Source: Candidatus Melainabacteria bacterium
GTDB taxonomy: Bacteria > Cyanobacteriota > Vampirovibrionia > 2-02-FULL-35-15
Direction: 5' to 3'
Length of the DNA: 64,000 nt
NCBI GenBank assembly: GCA_023250195.1
Contig: JAHFBF010000003.1
Location: 124,001 to 188,000, forward strand
Shown: in pieces, positions 15,835 through 27,600 of the stretch
How positions within the stretch are numbered: position 1 is the first letter of the stretch
Layout of the letters: each line of letters begins with the position of its first letter
Position numbers and translations under genes: made by a program
Notes under the pieces: generated by a model
The model's input: the letters and a program-made list of their open reading frames with translations, nothing else
The model's database searches: none
What the model was told of the DNA's origin: nothing

Positions 15835-17337
15835 CTAATAAAACTCTGGATTTTCAAGCCTGAACTGCTTTCCTATTAGATGCCTTCTATGAGAGAAAAA
15901 TCTATTTGATACACTGCTGGATATATCATCTAATATGTTTTTAACTTTGTTTAGAAAATTATCTTCAAAGTTAAAAAACTTTAGAGCGGTATTTAAAACA
16001 CTTAGCGGCAGTGATGTGAATCCAAAATATGCGAGATTTCTTTTTTCTCTATTAAACTCTTTTAAATTATCGATTTCTGCTTTTTCCAATCTCTCTGTAG
16101 TCTCAGGATTTTTAATAGCTTCGTCAAGTTCTTTTGTCTCGTTATACATAGGCATTACTATCTTAGGGAGATAAATCATCTGCTGAGAAGTAAGAGCACT
16201 AGAGTTTAAAATATCAAACATCTTACTGTTTATATGAAATATCTTGAAAATAGCTCCAAAGACAGTACCGATAGCTACTGAAAAGAATCCATAAATTCCA
16301 AGAACAGGAGCAATAGTCTCAGCAAGTTTTTTAGAAGAGTCTTTTTGAATGGTTATATTAGAACCGAAAGTATTTTTTGTAAGTTTGAATAATTGTTTAA
16401 CTAAGCCAGAAAAAGATTGATCTTTTTTATCTGTTAAGCCTGCATTTTTATAATGCCTTTCCATGAAGTAAGATGGGCTGATATTATCTCTTTCTTTTAT
16501 TCTTTTTAATTCTTCAATACTTTTTTTGTTTCTAAACCAGGAAAGCGGCTTATGCCGCAGGTAGAGGAGAAAATCAGTAAAGAATTGCTGGTTAATATGA
16601 GCAGGCATTCTAGCCCGCCACCACATAGAAGTAGGTAAACAAAGTAATTTCTTAGCAGGATCACGAATATGAGAAGGTAAAACTTCAGCTAAAGTATAAG
16701 CCCATGAATTAATCTCGGTTTCAGTAAAAATAGAAACTTTAGAAAGTGCCCCTGCGATTTTATTTCCATAGACAGCACTCTGATATTGGTTTAATGCAGC
16801 ATCATCGTCATCTCTACCATAAATCGAATACTGACAGTAACTTCTAATCCCTCGAGTAGCACCATAGGCAAGCTCTGTAAGTTTTTTAAATATTTGTGGA
16901 GTAGATTCCCAGTCTGTGAGTTCTTTAAATAAGCCCAGGATGAGGTTTGCAGAGGTGGCTGTGGAGGCGGTAAGACCGAGGGATTCGTTTACAGAGGACC
17001 AGTCTTTCCTACGTTCAATATCGTTAAGTGCAGAAGAAAAAACAAATTCTTTTTGTTCAAAACTAAAACCTTTTTGACTTAGTTCATTGTCATACAACTC
17101 AAAGGCTTTTTCATTAGAGAGTACAGTATTTATCCAAAATTTATCAAATAATTTCTTATCCTCTTTAGTTGGATCTATAATAAAATCTTCAGCTAAAATT
17201 GGATCAGCAAAGCCTTTTCTGCCTCTTGGTGTAGAAATTTCTAATACCTCTTTGGTTAATTTTTGATGTTCACTCCAAGGATAAAGAACCTTGTAGAAGC
17301 TATTTGAGTTATTTTTTAAGGAAACATTTTCTACCAT
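15835..17337 (-). CDS. hypothetical protein with C-terminal hydrophobic segments
   Basis: This is an unrecognised protein of about 500 residues. The N-terminal two thirds are soluble and helical. Hydrophobic stretches near 345-370 (GIYGFFSVAIGTVFGAIF) and near 440-460 (LAYFGFTSLPLSVLNTAL) may be membrane segments. I prefer the ATG at 17337 (MVENVSLKNN) because GAGGTGGGG lies at ribosome-site distance before it. It lies 29 bp upstream of, and co-directional with, the 113-residue gene. There is no enzyme motif and no known partner; it may belong to the same orphan set as the 3-9 kb genes. Confidence 0.6.
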   Translation of the reverse strand: MVENVSLKNNSNSFYKVLYPWSEHQKLTKEVLEISTPRGRKGFADPILAEDFIIDPTKEDKKLFDKFWINTVLSNEKAFELYDNELSQKGFSFEQKEFVFSSALNDIERRKDWSSVNESLGLTASTATSANLILGLFKELTDWESTPQIFKKLTELAYGATRGIRSYCQYSIYGRDDDDAALNQYQSAVYGNKIAGALSKVSIFTETEINSWAYTLAEVLPSHIRDPAKKLLCLPTSMWWRARMPAHINQQFFTDFLLYLRHKPLSWFRNKKSIEELKRIKERDNISPSYFMERHYKNAGLTDKKDQSFSGLVKQLFKLTKNTFGSNITIQKDSSKKLAETIAPVLGIYGFFSVAIGTVFGAIFKIFHINSKMFDILNSSALTSQQMIYLPKIVMPMYNETKELDEAIKNPETTERLEKAEIDNLKEFNREKRNLAYFGFTSLPLSVLNTALKFFNFEDNFLNKVKNILDDISSSVSNRFFSHRRHLIGKQFRLENPEFY

Positions 17338-17519
17338 TTTCCCCACCTCAATCCGGCAAAATTGTTTTATTTGATAGGGATATTCCCAATTTAATTAAGC
17401 TCTTATCAGAAGCAAAGTCTTTGAATTGGTTAAGAAATCGCATGTCATGACGTAAAGATTTTTTAAGAATCAGAGACATTTACTGTATTGCAATTAAGGG
17501 ATGATTTATATTAGTTCAC

Positions 17520-17699
17520 ATGCAGCCAGTTACATTTAATATAGCAATAGAAAATGCAAAAGCACGAATTGCTTTAGCCTTAGCGAGACCAGAACCTGAA
17601 AGAAGGCCATTAACTCAAGCTGAAAGAGATTCTCTAACAAAAAGAACACCGGTTCAACAAGTCTTTAATGACCAAAAAATGGATCACGTTGCTGAGTAA
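17520..17699 (+). CDS. possible 59-residue small protein
   Basis: An ATG-TAA frame of 59 codons (MQPVTFNIAIENAKARIALA) encodes an Ala/Arg/Pro-rich hydrophilic peptide. The gap is otherwise unexplained. The Shine-Dalgarno sequence is poor. TTTACTGTATT occurs about 40 bp upstream and recurs about 47 bp before the next gene, so the two may share a promoter element. It resembles the other small orphans in size and composition. Confidence 0.4.
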   Translation: MQPVTFNIAIENAKARIALALARPEPERRPLTQAERDSLTKRTPVQQVFNDQKMDHVAE

Positions 17700-17774
17700 T
17701 TTTTTAGATTTTTAGTTAGAGATTTTTACTGTATTTAAGCTAAGAATAAAAATAGTGAGTTAAAGAAAATAATA

Positions 17775-18371
17775 ATGACAATGGGAACACTTTTAACAAT
17801 AGTTGGTATTTTGGCTGTAATATTTGCGCCAATAATCACACTAGTGATTTCTAGTATTTTGCAAGATCAGAAGGATAAAAGATATCAAAAAATAGAAATT
17901 TTTAAACTGCTTACTGCTGATAGACATGATTTAGTAAATGAAAATACGGTTCGTGCCCTAAATCTAATTGATGTAGTGTTTTCTGATCACAAGGATGTAA
18001 CTCACTTGTGGAGAGAATATTATGAGATGCAAACCAATACTGGATTTAATAACGAAAATGGTAATAAACTTAGAGAAGAAAAATATAAGGAATTAATTCA
18101 TGCAATGGCTACTATACTTGGCTATAAGAATTACCATCTTGATATTTCAAGAGTTTATAATCCTTCGGGGTTAGCCACTCAAAAATTTTTGAACAATTCA
18201 ATATTACTTGAGCTTCATAAATTACTTTCTAATAGTGAAAAAGTTAATATAAATATAACTCCTATTGGTATAGCACAATCGATAATTGAAAACAAAAAGG
18301 AAAATCATAAGGATTCAGTAAGTATAGCTGGAGAGCCAAATGGAAACGGTGTTAAAGAAAAAGAAGGTTAG
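17775..18371 (+). CDS. single-pass membrane protein, unknown
   Basis: This 198-residue protein has an N-terminal hydrophobic helix (TLLTIVGILAVIFAPIITLVI, about 5-26), a short basic turn (QDQKDKRYQK) and a cytoplasmic helical domain. It is reminiscent of the DUF6680-like membrane proteins (KIEIFKLLTADRHDLVNENTVRALNLIDVVF), but the match is from memory of style only. It has no signal cleavage site. The neighbouring 59-residue frame upstream shares an 11-base motif. A 1-nt shift at the end would add about 25 codons in another frame; I kept the stop as read. Confidence 0.6.
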   Translation: MTMGTLLTIVGILAVIFAPIITLVISSILQDQKDKRYQKIEIFKLLTADRHDLVNENTVRALNLIDVVFSDHKDVTHLWREYYEMQTNTGFNNENGNKLREEKYKELIHAMATILGYKNYHLDISRVYNPSGLATQKFLNNSILLELHKLLSNSEKVNINITPIGIAQSIIENKKENHKDSVSIAGEPNGNGVKEKEG

Positions 18372-18433
18372 CGGTAGTTGCAGAATTTGCTATTTTACGT
18401 GAAGAAGTAAATAAAAATATGAATCAAATCCCC

Positions 18434-18646
18434 CTATTCCCAAATTAAAACATATTTTGTATCTGGCTTTGTGCATTTGTAATCTTCGGGTCGATTCGAT
18501 ACAGATCCCCATAAAACATTTTTTCGATCTAAAATTTCCGCAATAACAGAAAATCCATTTTTGCTTCTCAAAATTAATCCATTTATAGAGCAATATTTCT
18601 TAAGTTCTTCTAAGGTAGTAAATTCAATAAATTCTACTAAAGCCAT
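18434..18646 (-). CDS. small protein, candidate immunity protein
   Basis: This soluble protein of about 70 residues starts at MALVEFIEF or at an ATG five codons upstream (18661), overlapping the stop of the giant secreted protein. It has a compact alpha/beta look, with an acidic helix (FTTLEELKKYCSING), strands (GFSVIAEILD) and an aromatic end (TKYVLIWE). A tiny gene overlapping the 3' end of a giant multi-domain secreted protein is the usual place for the immunity gene of a polymorphic toxin. No family was recognised, so the role is inferred from position only. Confidence 0.5.
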   Translation of the reverse strand: MALVEFIEFTTLEELKKYCSINGLILRSKNGFSVIAEILDRKNVLWGSVSNRPEDYKCTKPDTKYVLIWE

Positions 18647-18647
18647 A

Positions 18648-21600
18648 TTAAATCTTTCCAACTCCTTTTAGATTAATTATAAAAGATTCTATAGCATCAT
18701 TGCTTGGTGGATTTAGAGATTTACTTAACAATTCTCTGATATCAAATTCTGATAATTTTATTGATTGCCTTTCTAAGATTTTAACCCCTAAATTTTCCAG
18801 TTCAGTTCTTGTTAACAGATTTGAGGGCCATCCATTGTCTATCCAGAATTCAAATTCTCCTCCAGAGGTTATTCCCCCATTAACAAAGTTTTCATTGCTT
18901 ATAGAGCTATTTGGCAACTCTACTTTTAAATTGTTTGTAGGAATCTCGAAAGAATAAACTTTTTGTCCAATAAATCTATCCAGATCACTAATTGTATCTA
19001 ACCCTAGAGTTCTTATCAATTCTAAATCAGATAAACTTAAAATATCTTGAATCTCGCTACAGAAAGTTTTACCAGAAAGGTTACCTAAAGTCCTTTCCCC
19101 ATTCAAAACTTGCAAAGCAGCATCCTCTCTTAATATTCTGTTACCGACAATTACTGAACTTGATACTCTTCCATCGATCAAATTATTACTTATTCGTGTA
19201 ACAACTAGATTTAATCTCTCATCACTTACATTCCTGACAATTGTAAATAATAAATCATTCAACTCTTGATCAGTAAGTGGAATTGCTAATCCATCTCTGT
19301 TAATTACTTTTGTTAAGAGGGCAATATTTTCATCAGTTGCTAAGCCAAATTTGTTAATGGGAAGAAACTTATCGTAGTTTCTATCTTTTAATCTCTGTAC
19401 TACATCATTTAATACTTTCTTTCCACCCTCGTTTGTTTTCTCAACTATAGTTATAAAATTATTTAATTTGTTTTGTCTAGTTCCTGTAGGTTCTAACCCG
19501 GAAAGCGAATTTATTGTTCTTTGTTCACTGACAATTAAATCTTGAACGTTGCTAAAGTTTTCTAACTTAGCAGCTTCTTCGGCTATTTTGACTTCATTAG
19601 CCAGATTAGCAGGGAGTATTCCAGGTAGAGCAGTAAGTAAGCTGCCTATTGTGTAACCGGTTTTCCAGCCGGAAGTTTGTGGAGCATTTATATTTGAAGA
19701 ATTATTCCATAGGTCTTTTACTTCATTAAACCTTGTAGTTATATCTACTTCAGCGCCGATAATTCCAACGACTAATAGTAACCATGAATTAATTGGGAGA
19801 ATTGCATTCCAGGCAATTATTGCAGCAAGTGTGCCTATTGTTTCTGGATTGATATAAGCTGAAATATCATTTCCAACTCTTGCCTTTAATCCGTTAATTA
19901 TTTCAGCCCAGCTTGAAACATCTTCTATGTATTTAATATCAGGAGCTTCAGTATAAGTTATTCCACACATTAAAGGATTGTCAGCAGTTTGTAATCTTAA
20001 ATTTGGATCAAGAGTTGAAGTTTTTGCTTCACTAATTACACAAGTAAATTTCCAATATGCTTGATTAACCTTATCTGTATAACCTGGTATTGCTGCATCA
20101 GTTTGTAATAAGTAGCCAAGTGTAACTAAAAGATCCTTCAGCTGTGCTACTGAAATAGTTTTTCCACTGTAAGTAGCAGTCCTATCATCCCCATCCCCGA
20201 TTTTAAAAACTTCCTGGCTTCCTATGTTTAATTTACATGTATCAAACTCACTGCCAGAGGTAACAGTAAATGAAATATTGTTATATTGCTTCCAGTCAAG
20301 CGGTACTGTAAATGGAATATTCCCTTGTAGTGCAGAATCGATTCTATTTGTCGGATCGATAATTTGCTTTACATTTGAAATATTGAAAGAAATATTCTCA
20401 AAATCAGGCTTAAATCCATCAGCCATAACATCAAAAGACATTGATTTTAATTTATAGGCGAATAAAACAGGAATGTTGGCTTCTGCTGTATCTGGTTCAA
20501 GAGTGCATGAAGTGACGATTTCTCCTTTTGTCTTAATGACTTTAACGCTTGCCAGATTATTTATATAGTTATCCAGGATGTTAACTTCATTCCAACCTTC
20601 ACTTAAAATTCTTTTTTGAATTAATCTGAGGAACTCTTCATTTCTGTAAAGTGAAATTTTTACTTCGCTTGTTTCGATAGGAAGTTCTGGGATACTTATT
20701 TCTCTGCTTAATGTAGATTTTGGGATAGTAATTACTCTGTTAAATTGACCGGTATTGCCAAGAGGATTATCGTTTTCATCAAATGGTTCTACTACCAGTC
20801 TTAAAGCATATTTATCATTCAATGGAGCATTATTAGTAATGGTTAAATCAAGGACCTGGTAACCTTTTTTAGAATTAAGTTTTAGTGAACCATCTTTAAT
20901 TTTAGGTTTATCGAGAAGTATAAGTTTTAACGGTTCTCCATATAGATAAGCTGTGCTTGTTATGCTGGCAGTTGATACTGCAGAATAAAGATATATGGGT
21001 CCAAAGGTTTTAAGGCTTGTAAAATCTTCTTCAAAAGATGAATTTGTCAACAGATTAAAATTTAAACTTGGTGTTTTAAAATTTATTTCGGTTTCACTTG
21101 ATGCTGTCATAGTGCTTTGAACAATTAACTCCTGCTGTTCATAAGAAAAGAGGGATCTGATATCTTTGTTTTTTGAATATGGTAATTTAATTCCATATTT
21201 AATTAATTTTTTAATTTCAGAAGGATTTGAGTCCTGTTCTTCAGGAGGAAGATCTGATTTTGTGATTTTTGCTTCAATTGGTTTAGACTCTGAGCTGATA
21301 ACGGTGTAATTAGTCGGAGAAATGATTTGTGCCGGCAGTTCAAAATCAATTCCTGTAGTTTTTGTAGCCAGGAATGAATCAGCAGCTGTATCTTTTAACA
21401 CTCCTTCATTTGTAGAGTTGGATCTATCTTCTGGAGGGAAATCAATAGTTGTTGAGATAGTATAAGCTTTTGAACTGTTTGTATATTCATCAGGAGTAAA
21501 AGAAAAGCTGCATTTTTTCTTAAGGTAGTTATTTGGATAAGTTTGTCCTTGTATCAGCGGGCATTTGTCATCCGGGTTAGAGATTGAAACGGTTTCTCCG

Positions 21601-24600
21601 CTTGGTTTTGTAATCACAATAGATGAGACTGTAGGTTTTCTTTCTGAAGAGAATGGAATACTGTCAAAAGCCTCAATAATAAGTGAGAGATCATTAACGT
21701 AGGGAAAAATAAGGTTTGAAGGTGTAAGTCCTGATATCTCAGCGCTAAAATCGCGAATAACATTGATTTCAAAATTAGTTGTAGTGGATATAGCTTTGTC
21801 TTGGAAAGTCGTACCATATTTTGTTTTAGAATTTTCATCGGCAAATAAGGTCTGTGTAATTGTATGTCTGCCAAGCGGCCACATAAAAGAAGGGGTTCCA
21901 TTTGGTGTAATGAATTGAGCTGCTTTGTCAGTGTTTAAAACTCCTGATTCAAAAAGTTTGATTTCTCTGCATTGTTCATTCAGCCCGGAAAGTTCGCTGG
22001 TGATTTCAAGCGGTAGTATGAAAGGATATGTTCGTGGAATTGTAAGAGACTGTTGCCCATCTATTGAAAACGAATAATCTTTAAGAATTAAATTAGCTTC
22101 TCCCAGAGTCCCTTTTATATTCCTATCATCACAAACGGGAATTTTTGTTATTAACTTAAAGGCTTCTCCCTGTTTGAGCTGAATAGGAATAGAGCTATTA
22201 TTTAAAATTTCTTTTATATCTTTAAGATCTGTTTTGCTTAATAATCTGGCTTTAAGATCTGATGTGATTTCAATTTTTTCAAGAGACTTATTCCCTGCTT
22301 TATCTTTAGCAAGGATTTCAATAAAGTTAATCTTATCTTCCATTGCACCAGGATCAATTTTAATACTAAAAGCTTTTTTACCATTATCTAAATTATCAAT
22401 TTCTTCCTCATTCAAAGCTTTGAATAAAGAATTTTCATTAATGCTGTATGAAATTGAATCAAATAATTTATCTTCAATGGTTCCGGAAATTAGAAACTTA
22501 CCCTCAGGAAGTATTAAATCATTTTCATTCGGTGATTCTATGTTTAACATAGGTTTCTCAGTGTCCAATACTACACTTCTCTCTTCACTCATTACCACCT
22601 GATTTGAACTGTCAGAAGTTTCAAAGTAATAAGTGTTTTTACCTTCGCTAAGCGAAATGGTCTGATTTGAATTATTTGGGTCTAGTTCAGTAACGGTTTC
22701 ATTTCCGTCTTCATCTTTTACTCTTATCCGTAAGCTGTTATTTGGATCGAGTGAATTTGCAAAAGATGCAAGGATCATAAAAGTAACTATAGGTTGGTTT
22801 TTAAATGACAGCTGACTTAGATCATCTAAGAGATAAACTCCCCCAACTCCTGTTCCTGCTACCGTTATACTTGGTACATTAAATACAAATGTTCTTGTAG
22901 ATTCGTTTATAGATACGATAAGTTTAGGACTATATGTTCCGGGAGTAGTGTAAGTGTGTGTAAAAGTTTTGCTGATTAGTTCGTCAAAGCTAGTAACAAT
23001 AGCACTTTCAATAGTGGTATCGTCGCCATAGTCAAGCTCATATTTTGACACGGTAGCATTAACTGCTTTTGCAGTAGAACTGTCAATCATTAGATTAACT
23101 GTAAATGGAACAATGCCTGTTGTGTTGTCTGGCTTTATATCCAACAGTACAAAGTTTGGCTCTGCATTAAATGTAATTGTTCCGGCAGAGGCTTCCCATG
23201 TTTCTTTTGTGCTGTTTCTAAATAATGTAGTAGTTGTAAGTTTAGGGGTGACAGATTTTCTATCTGTGTAAGGGTTTCCGTTAAATGATTTTTTACCATT
23301 AAAGTAATAGTGGGTAGGATTTGCTTGTGTACAGTCATCTGGTGGTGAAGTTCCTGTGCAGCTCCCATCGCCAAAATCCCACTTGTAGTTAGTAGACTGA
23401 GCATTTGAGCTAAGTGCGGTCACTGTAGATTTAAATTTGACGGGGACTCCTATATGAGATTCTTCGCTATCGCTTAGAATGACATTGTTAGGGTCAAAAA
23501 CTTTTTTATCAGATGGATCAGTCGTGGCAAATACTATTACCATCTGTGATGGTTTAGTGAGAGTTATCGATTCAGTAGATGCACTGTCAGTCAGATTTGT
23601 TTTATCTTTAACAGTTAATCTGGCGAAGTAACTTCCCGGGGTGTAAATATTCCCTGAAAAGAAAGTTTTCTTATCGTCTGAAATCTTTGAATCTACTGGG
23701 AGTGAAACCAGTTGAGCATCTTGGTTGAATTTCAACTGATAAAGTTTCCAGTCATTATTCTTTGAATCTACGTAATCTACAGCGCTGGAGAATCTTTGGT
23801 TTGGATCATAACTGTCCAGATCTAAAAATGCAGTAAATAACGGTGGAGTCGTAGAGTAAGTATTTCCTGAGACCTTTATTTTTGCTACAGGAGAATAATT
23901 CGGATAAATAAATACCGTCGGTCCGTTATATGAACCGATTTTAGTTTGTATTCCATCTTCCAGCCAGAATATTTCAAGTTTTGGATTTGCAGTAATTGGC
24001 GTGGTGGATGAAGTATTTGTGTTTTGATAGCTAAATGTAAAGTTATCATCTGGAATTAATCCACTTTCTCTACCATCACCGGATTTGAAATTGTATCTGA
24101 GCTTTGAAGCATTCTCTGCACCTGAAGAAATTTGAACTTTGTATTTAACAGACTGATCGCTTTGAATAACTTTATTTCCGACCTGAATAAATCCTGCGTT
24201 TTCAGAATTATTTTCTTCAATTCCAAAAACTGTTTCTACAGCAGGTTTTGGAGTAAATGTAAGTTTGTGGGAAGCAGGGATTAAAGAATCTGAATAGCTA
24301 AGTCCAAGTGCTCTTGCTGCAATATAGCTTATAGCTTCAAGACTTGAATAATCTTCATCAGAGTCTGAAATTCTTTTTACGTAAGCAATGACTGTATGGT
24401 TTCCTGCTTTTGTACTCACACTTAAAGGAATAGAACCTTTAAAGAATATTTCTCCGTTTGAATCTTTTATACCGTTTAAAACAATGGTTGAATAACCGTT
24501 TGAAACATTTGGAATGGTCAGTAATTTTCCATCAGGATCAAATACACTGACAGTAGCACTATAAATCCCTGCTTGATTGTCTTTTGCCCTGAGTTCAACA

Positions 24601-27600
24601 TCAAAACTGTTTCCCGGAAATGGCTGGACAGGTGTTACTTTGAATGAACCATTTAAAAGTTCCACTGCATTTTTAACTGTTAGCTGTAAAATGCTGGATT
24701 GTTTTCCGTTTCCTATAAGTTGTACAGATTTTGGACCAGTACTTGAAAATTTATCAGGTAGGCTTGCAGTAATTTGATTTCCTGTAACGGAGAGTTTTGT
24801 AAGCGGTTGATTATCTACAAGTACATTTAGACTTTGATCAAAGTTGTTACCGTAGAGATTTAATACTCTGCCTGTTCCTTCAAGTGTAACTGAGGTCGGA
24901 TTAATTGAATTCAGTATTATTCCACCGTTTGAGAATGTTGCATTGTTGACTATAAGTTGATCTGTGCCTGTTCCGTTGAAACTTATTTTTAATCCATGCA
25001 GGCTGCCGGTCAATGTACTTGTATTTAAATTTTCGTAGTGTAGATTCTGAGTGGTGCTGGAAGAGCCTCTTCCTATATAATTTCCATCAATCCAGAAATC
25101 TATATAGTTCCATCCTCCTGAAGTATTTTTATAGTGTGAAAGATTCAGAGTTGTTCTTACATCATAGTTATTATCCAGGCAGAAGGGAATAGTGACAGAA
25201 CCATTTCCTTCAATAGTTGCAGAAGGAGAAGATAAATAAACATTATTTCCATTTAAAACAGTCTGTGCATCTGCTCCCCAGAATGTTTGAGGGAGAGTTT
25301 TATTTATGTTACATGGATTGTTCTGGTTTGCTTTGGTTGTGTAGTACTGTGTGCTTGACTGTGAGCCGTCTGAATTTAGTACTGAGATTGGTTTAAATCC
25401 TAAATAATCTACTAAATATGCTGGTATCCTGACATATAAAATGGTTGGACTTACTGCAAATGGAGTTAGCAAATATCCGTCAAAATAAACTTTTGATGTT
25501 GTAGTGAAATTATTCCCGTTAATTCTCAGATCAAATGCCCCACGCCCTGCAATTCCTTCTGTGGGGAAAATAGATGCGATTGTTGGTTGGACAATTTTTG
25601 TAAATGTAAAATAATTAGCTGTCCATGTGTTTGATGGTAATTCATTTCCAAGACTGTCTACAGGTCTAAATTCAACTCGTTTAACAGTATTTGCAATATT
25701 ACTTGTATAGGAAATCCCAATTCCAAAATACCATGCTATCGTTCCGACTTTTTCAGAATCCACATAAACATTTGTGGTATACCACTTTGAGAAATAATTA
25801 CTTGGGAGTGATCCCTTAGTTCCAATTTCAATATAGCCGTCTCTTTCTGTGATTACATCAATGTAAAGTGTTTTAGTTGAACTTGGTGATATAGAAATCC
25901 ATGGATTAAATACATATGTAGCATTTGTAACTTGAAATCCGGTAGCTTGAGATTTTAGTGTTTTTTTAGCATTGTCATTAGAAAGCGAAGTTGAAGCAAT
26001 CATACGGGTTTTATTTATTTCTGAGATTGCTTCAATTGTTTCGCTCTTCTGCGGTGACGTTTTATCACCAACACCAATACTTATTCCTCTTATAAAGAAT
26101 CCTTGATTGAGCAGGGTCTCAATATTTGTATGGGAAGTCTCTTCTGCTTCTACACTTCCATATACTCTTGCCTCCAAGTTTTTTTCAATAATAGTGCTTA
26201 CTTCACTTGGCAGAATAATTTTATCTATCGAAGCAATTGTTTTATCTGGATCTGTGTTTTGATTTGTAATATCAAAAGTCACTGTAATTTCTTCATTTGT
26301 GTTTTGAGCCAGCGTGAAATTGCCTTTTGCAATCTGATTTTGACTTGTATCTGTAGCAGTAAGTTTTATTTTGTAAGTGCCGGGCAATAAATCTTCTGGA
26401 ATATCAATACTTTCTTCTAAGTACTGTTCATTTGTTAAAATATTGTCTTGATTTTTGTTTGTGAGATCAATTACTTTTTGTGTGATTACTTTTCCATCAG
26501 ATCCACTACCTGGTCCAATCAATGTATAACCAAAGTTACTTAAGGCAATATCATCTTTTACAAAACAGGAAAGCTTAACTACTCCTCCGGGACTTACTGT
26601 TTTCGGTTCGATTGATATTGGTCCGATCTCTGGTTTTTTGTTGTCATTTGAAATGAATGTATCAGCTGCTTCTTTTATCATTGCATCAATTGCTGATTGA
26701 ATCTTTACATCTGTTTCAAGGTCACTCACTTGTAATGATGTAATACGAACAATGGTATTTCCATTTAGATCCTTTGCTTGATTTGTGATTTTAATAGAAG
26801 CAGCTTGTGCAAATCCAATTTGATTATCATTTCCTACTACTATAAGTGTAGGAGTAAATGTACCCTCTTTGTTATAAATGTGTTTTGGTGAGACTCCTGT
26901 AGATTTTTCTCCATCACCAAAATCCCATGTGAGGATTTTTAATCCACCATTTGCTTTTGGGTCATAGCTTTCAGAACCGTCAAAGCTAATTTCAAGTCCT
27001 GGATCGCCGACAGTTTTATCGCTTAGTATTTTTGCTACTGCTACAGGAGCTTGATCTGGAGTAACTGTAAATGTCTCACCGTAGAATTTAGCTTTACTGC
27101 CATCTCCTTTTTCAATTTCTAGAACCGGTGTAAACTGTCCTGCTTTTGTAAACGTGTATTCAAATGTTTCCTGAGTATTTTCGCTTGTCAATTCTTTATT
27201 TATATCTTCAGAAATATCAATGAGATTTCCATTTACATCCCAGGTTCTGCCACTCCAGGACCAGTTGTATTTAGGTAGTAGATCTTTGTTTTGCGGATCA
27301 AAACTCCCTTGTGCAGAAAGTTTTACCTTTGCTGTTCCTAGAATACCTTTTTCATCACCTTCCAGTTTTATAATCTGACCTACAGGTCCGTTATTTGCTC
27401 CTACAATGATGTTCCCGGGATTTATTTTTGTAAATCTGTTATCGGCAGTCAATGCTGTAAGCGTGGTTAAGTAAACACCGGGATCCTGGTAAGTATGTTT
27501 GATTACTTCCTGAGTGCTGTCAACAATTTGAAAGTCCCCATCTCCAAAATCCCATTTTAAAGTTACAGGGCTGCCATCATAATCCTGTGAAGATTTTCCG

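Noticed and set aside
18372-18447. A +1 frameshifted continuation of the 198-residue gene (about 25 codons, ending PLFPN)
   Set aside because: Plausible codons, but nothing shows that the two parts belong together, and the stop at 18371 is clean.
22234-22602. A 122-codon plus-strand frame inside the giant gene, and similar frames at 20224, 26103 and 28489
   Set aside because: These are mirror frames of a gene with clear PKD/IPT domains and show no own motifs.
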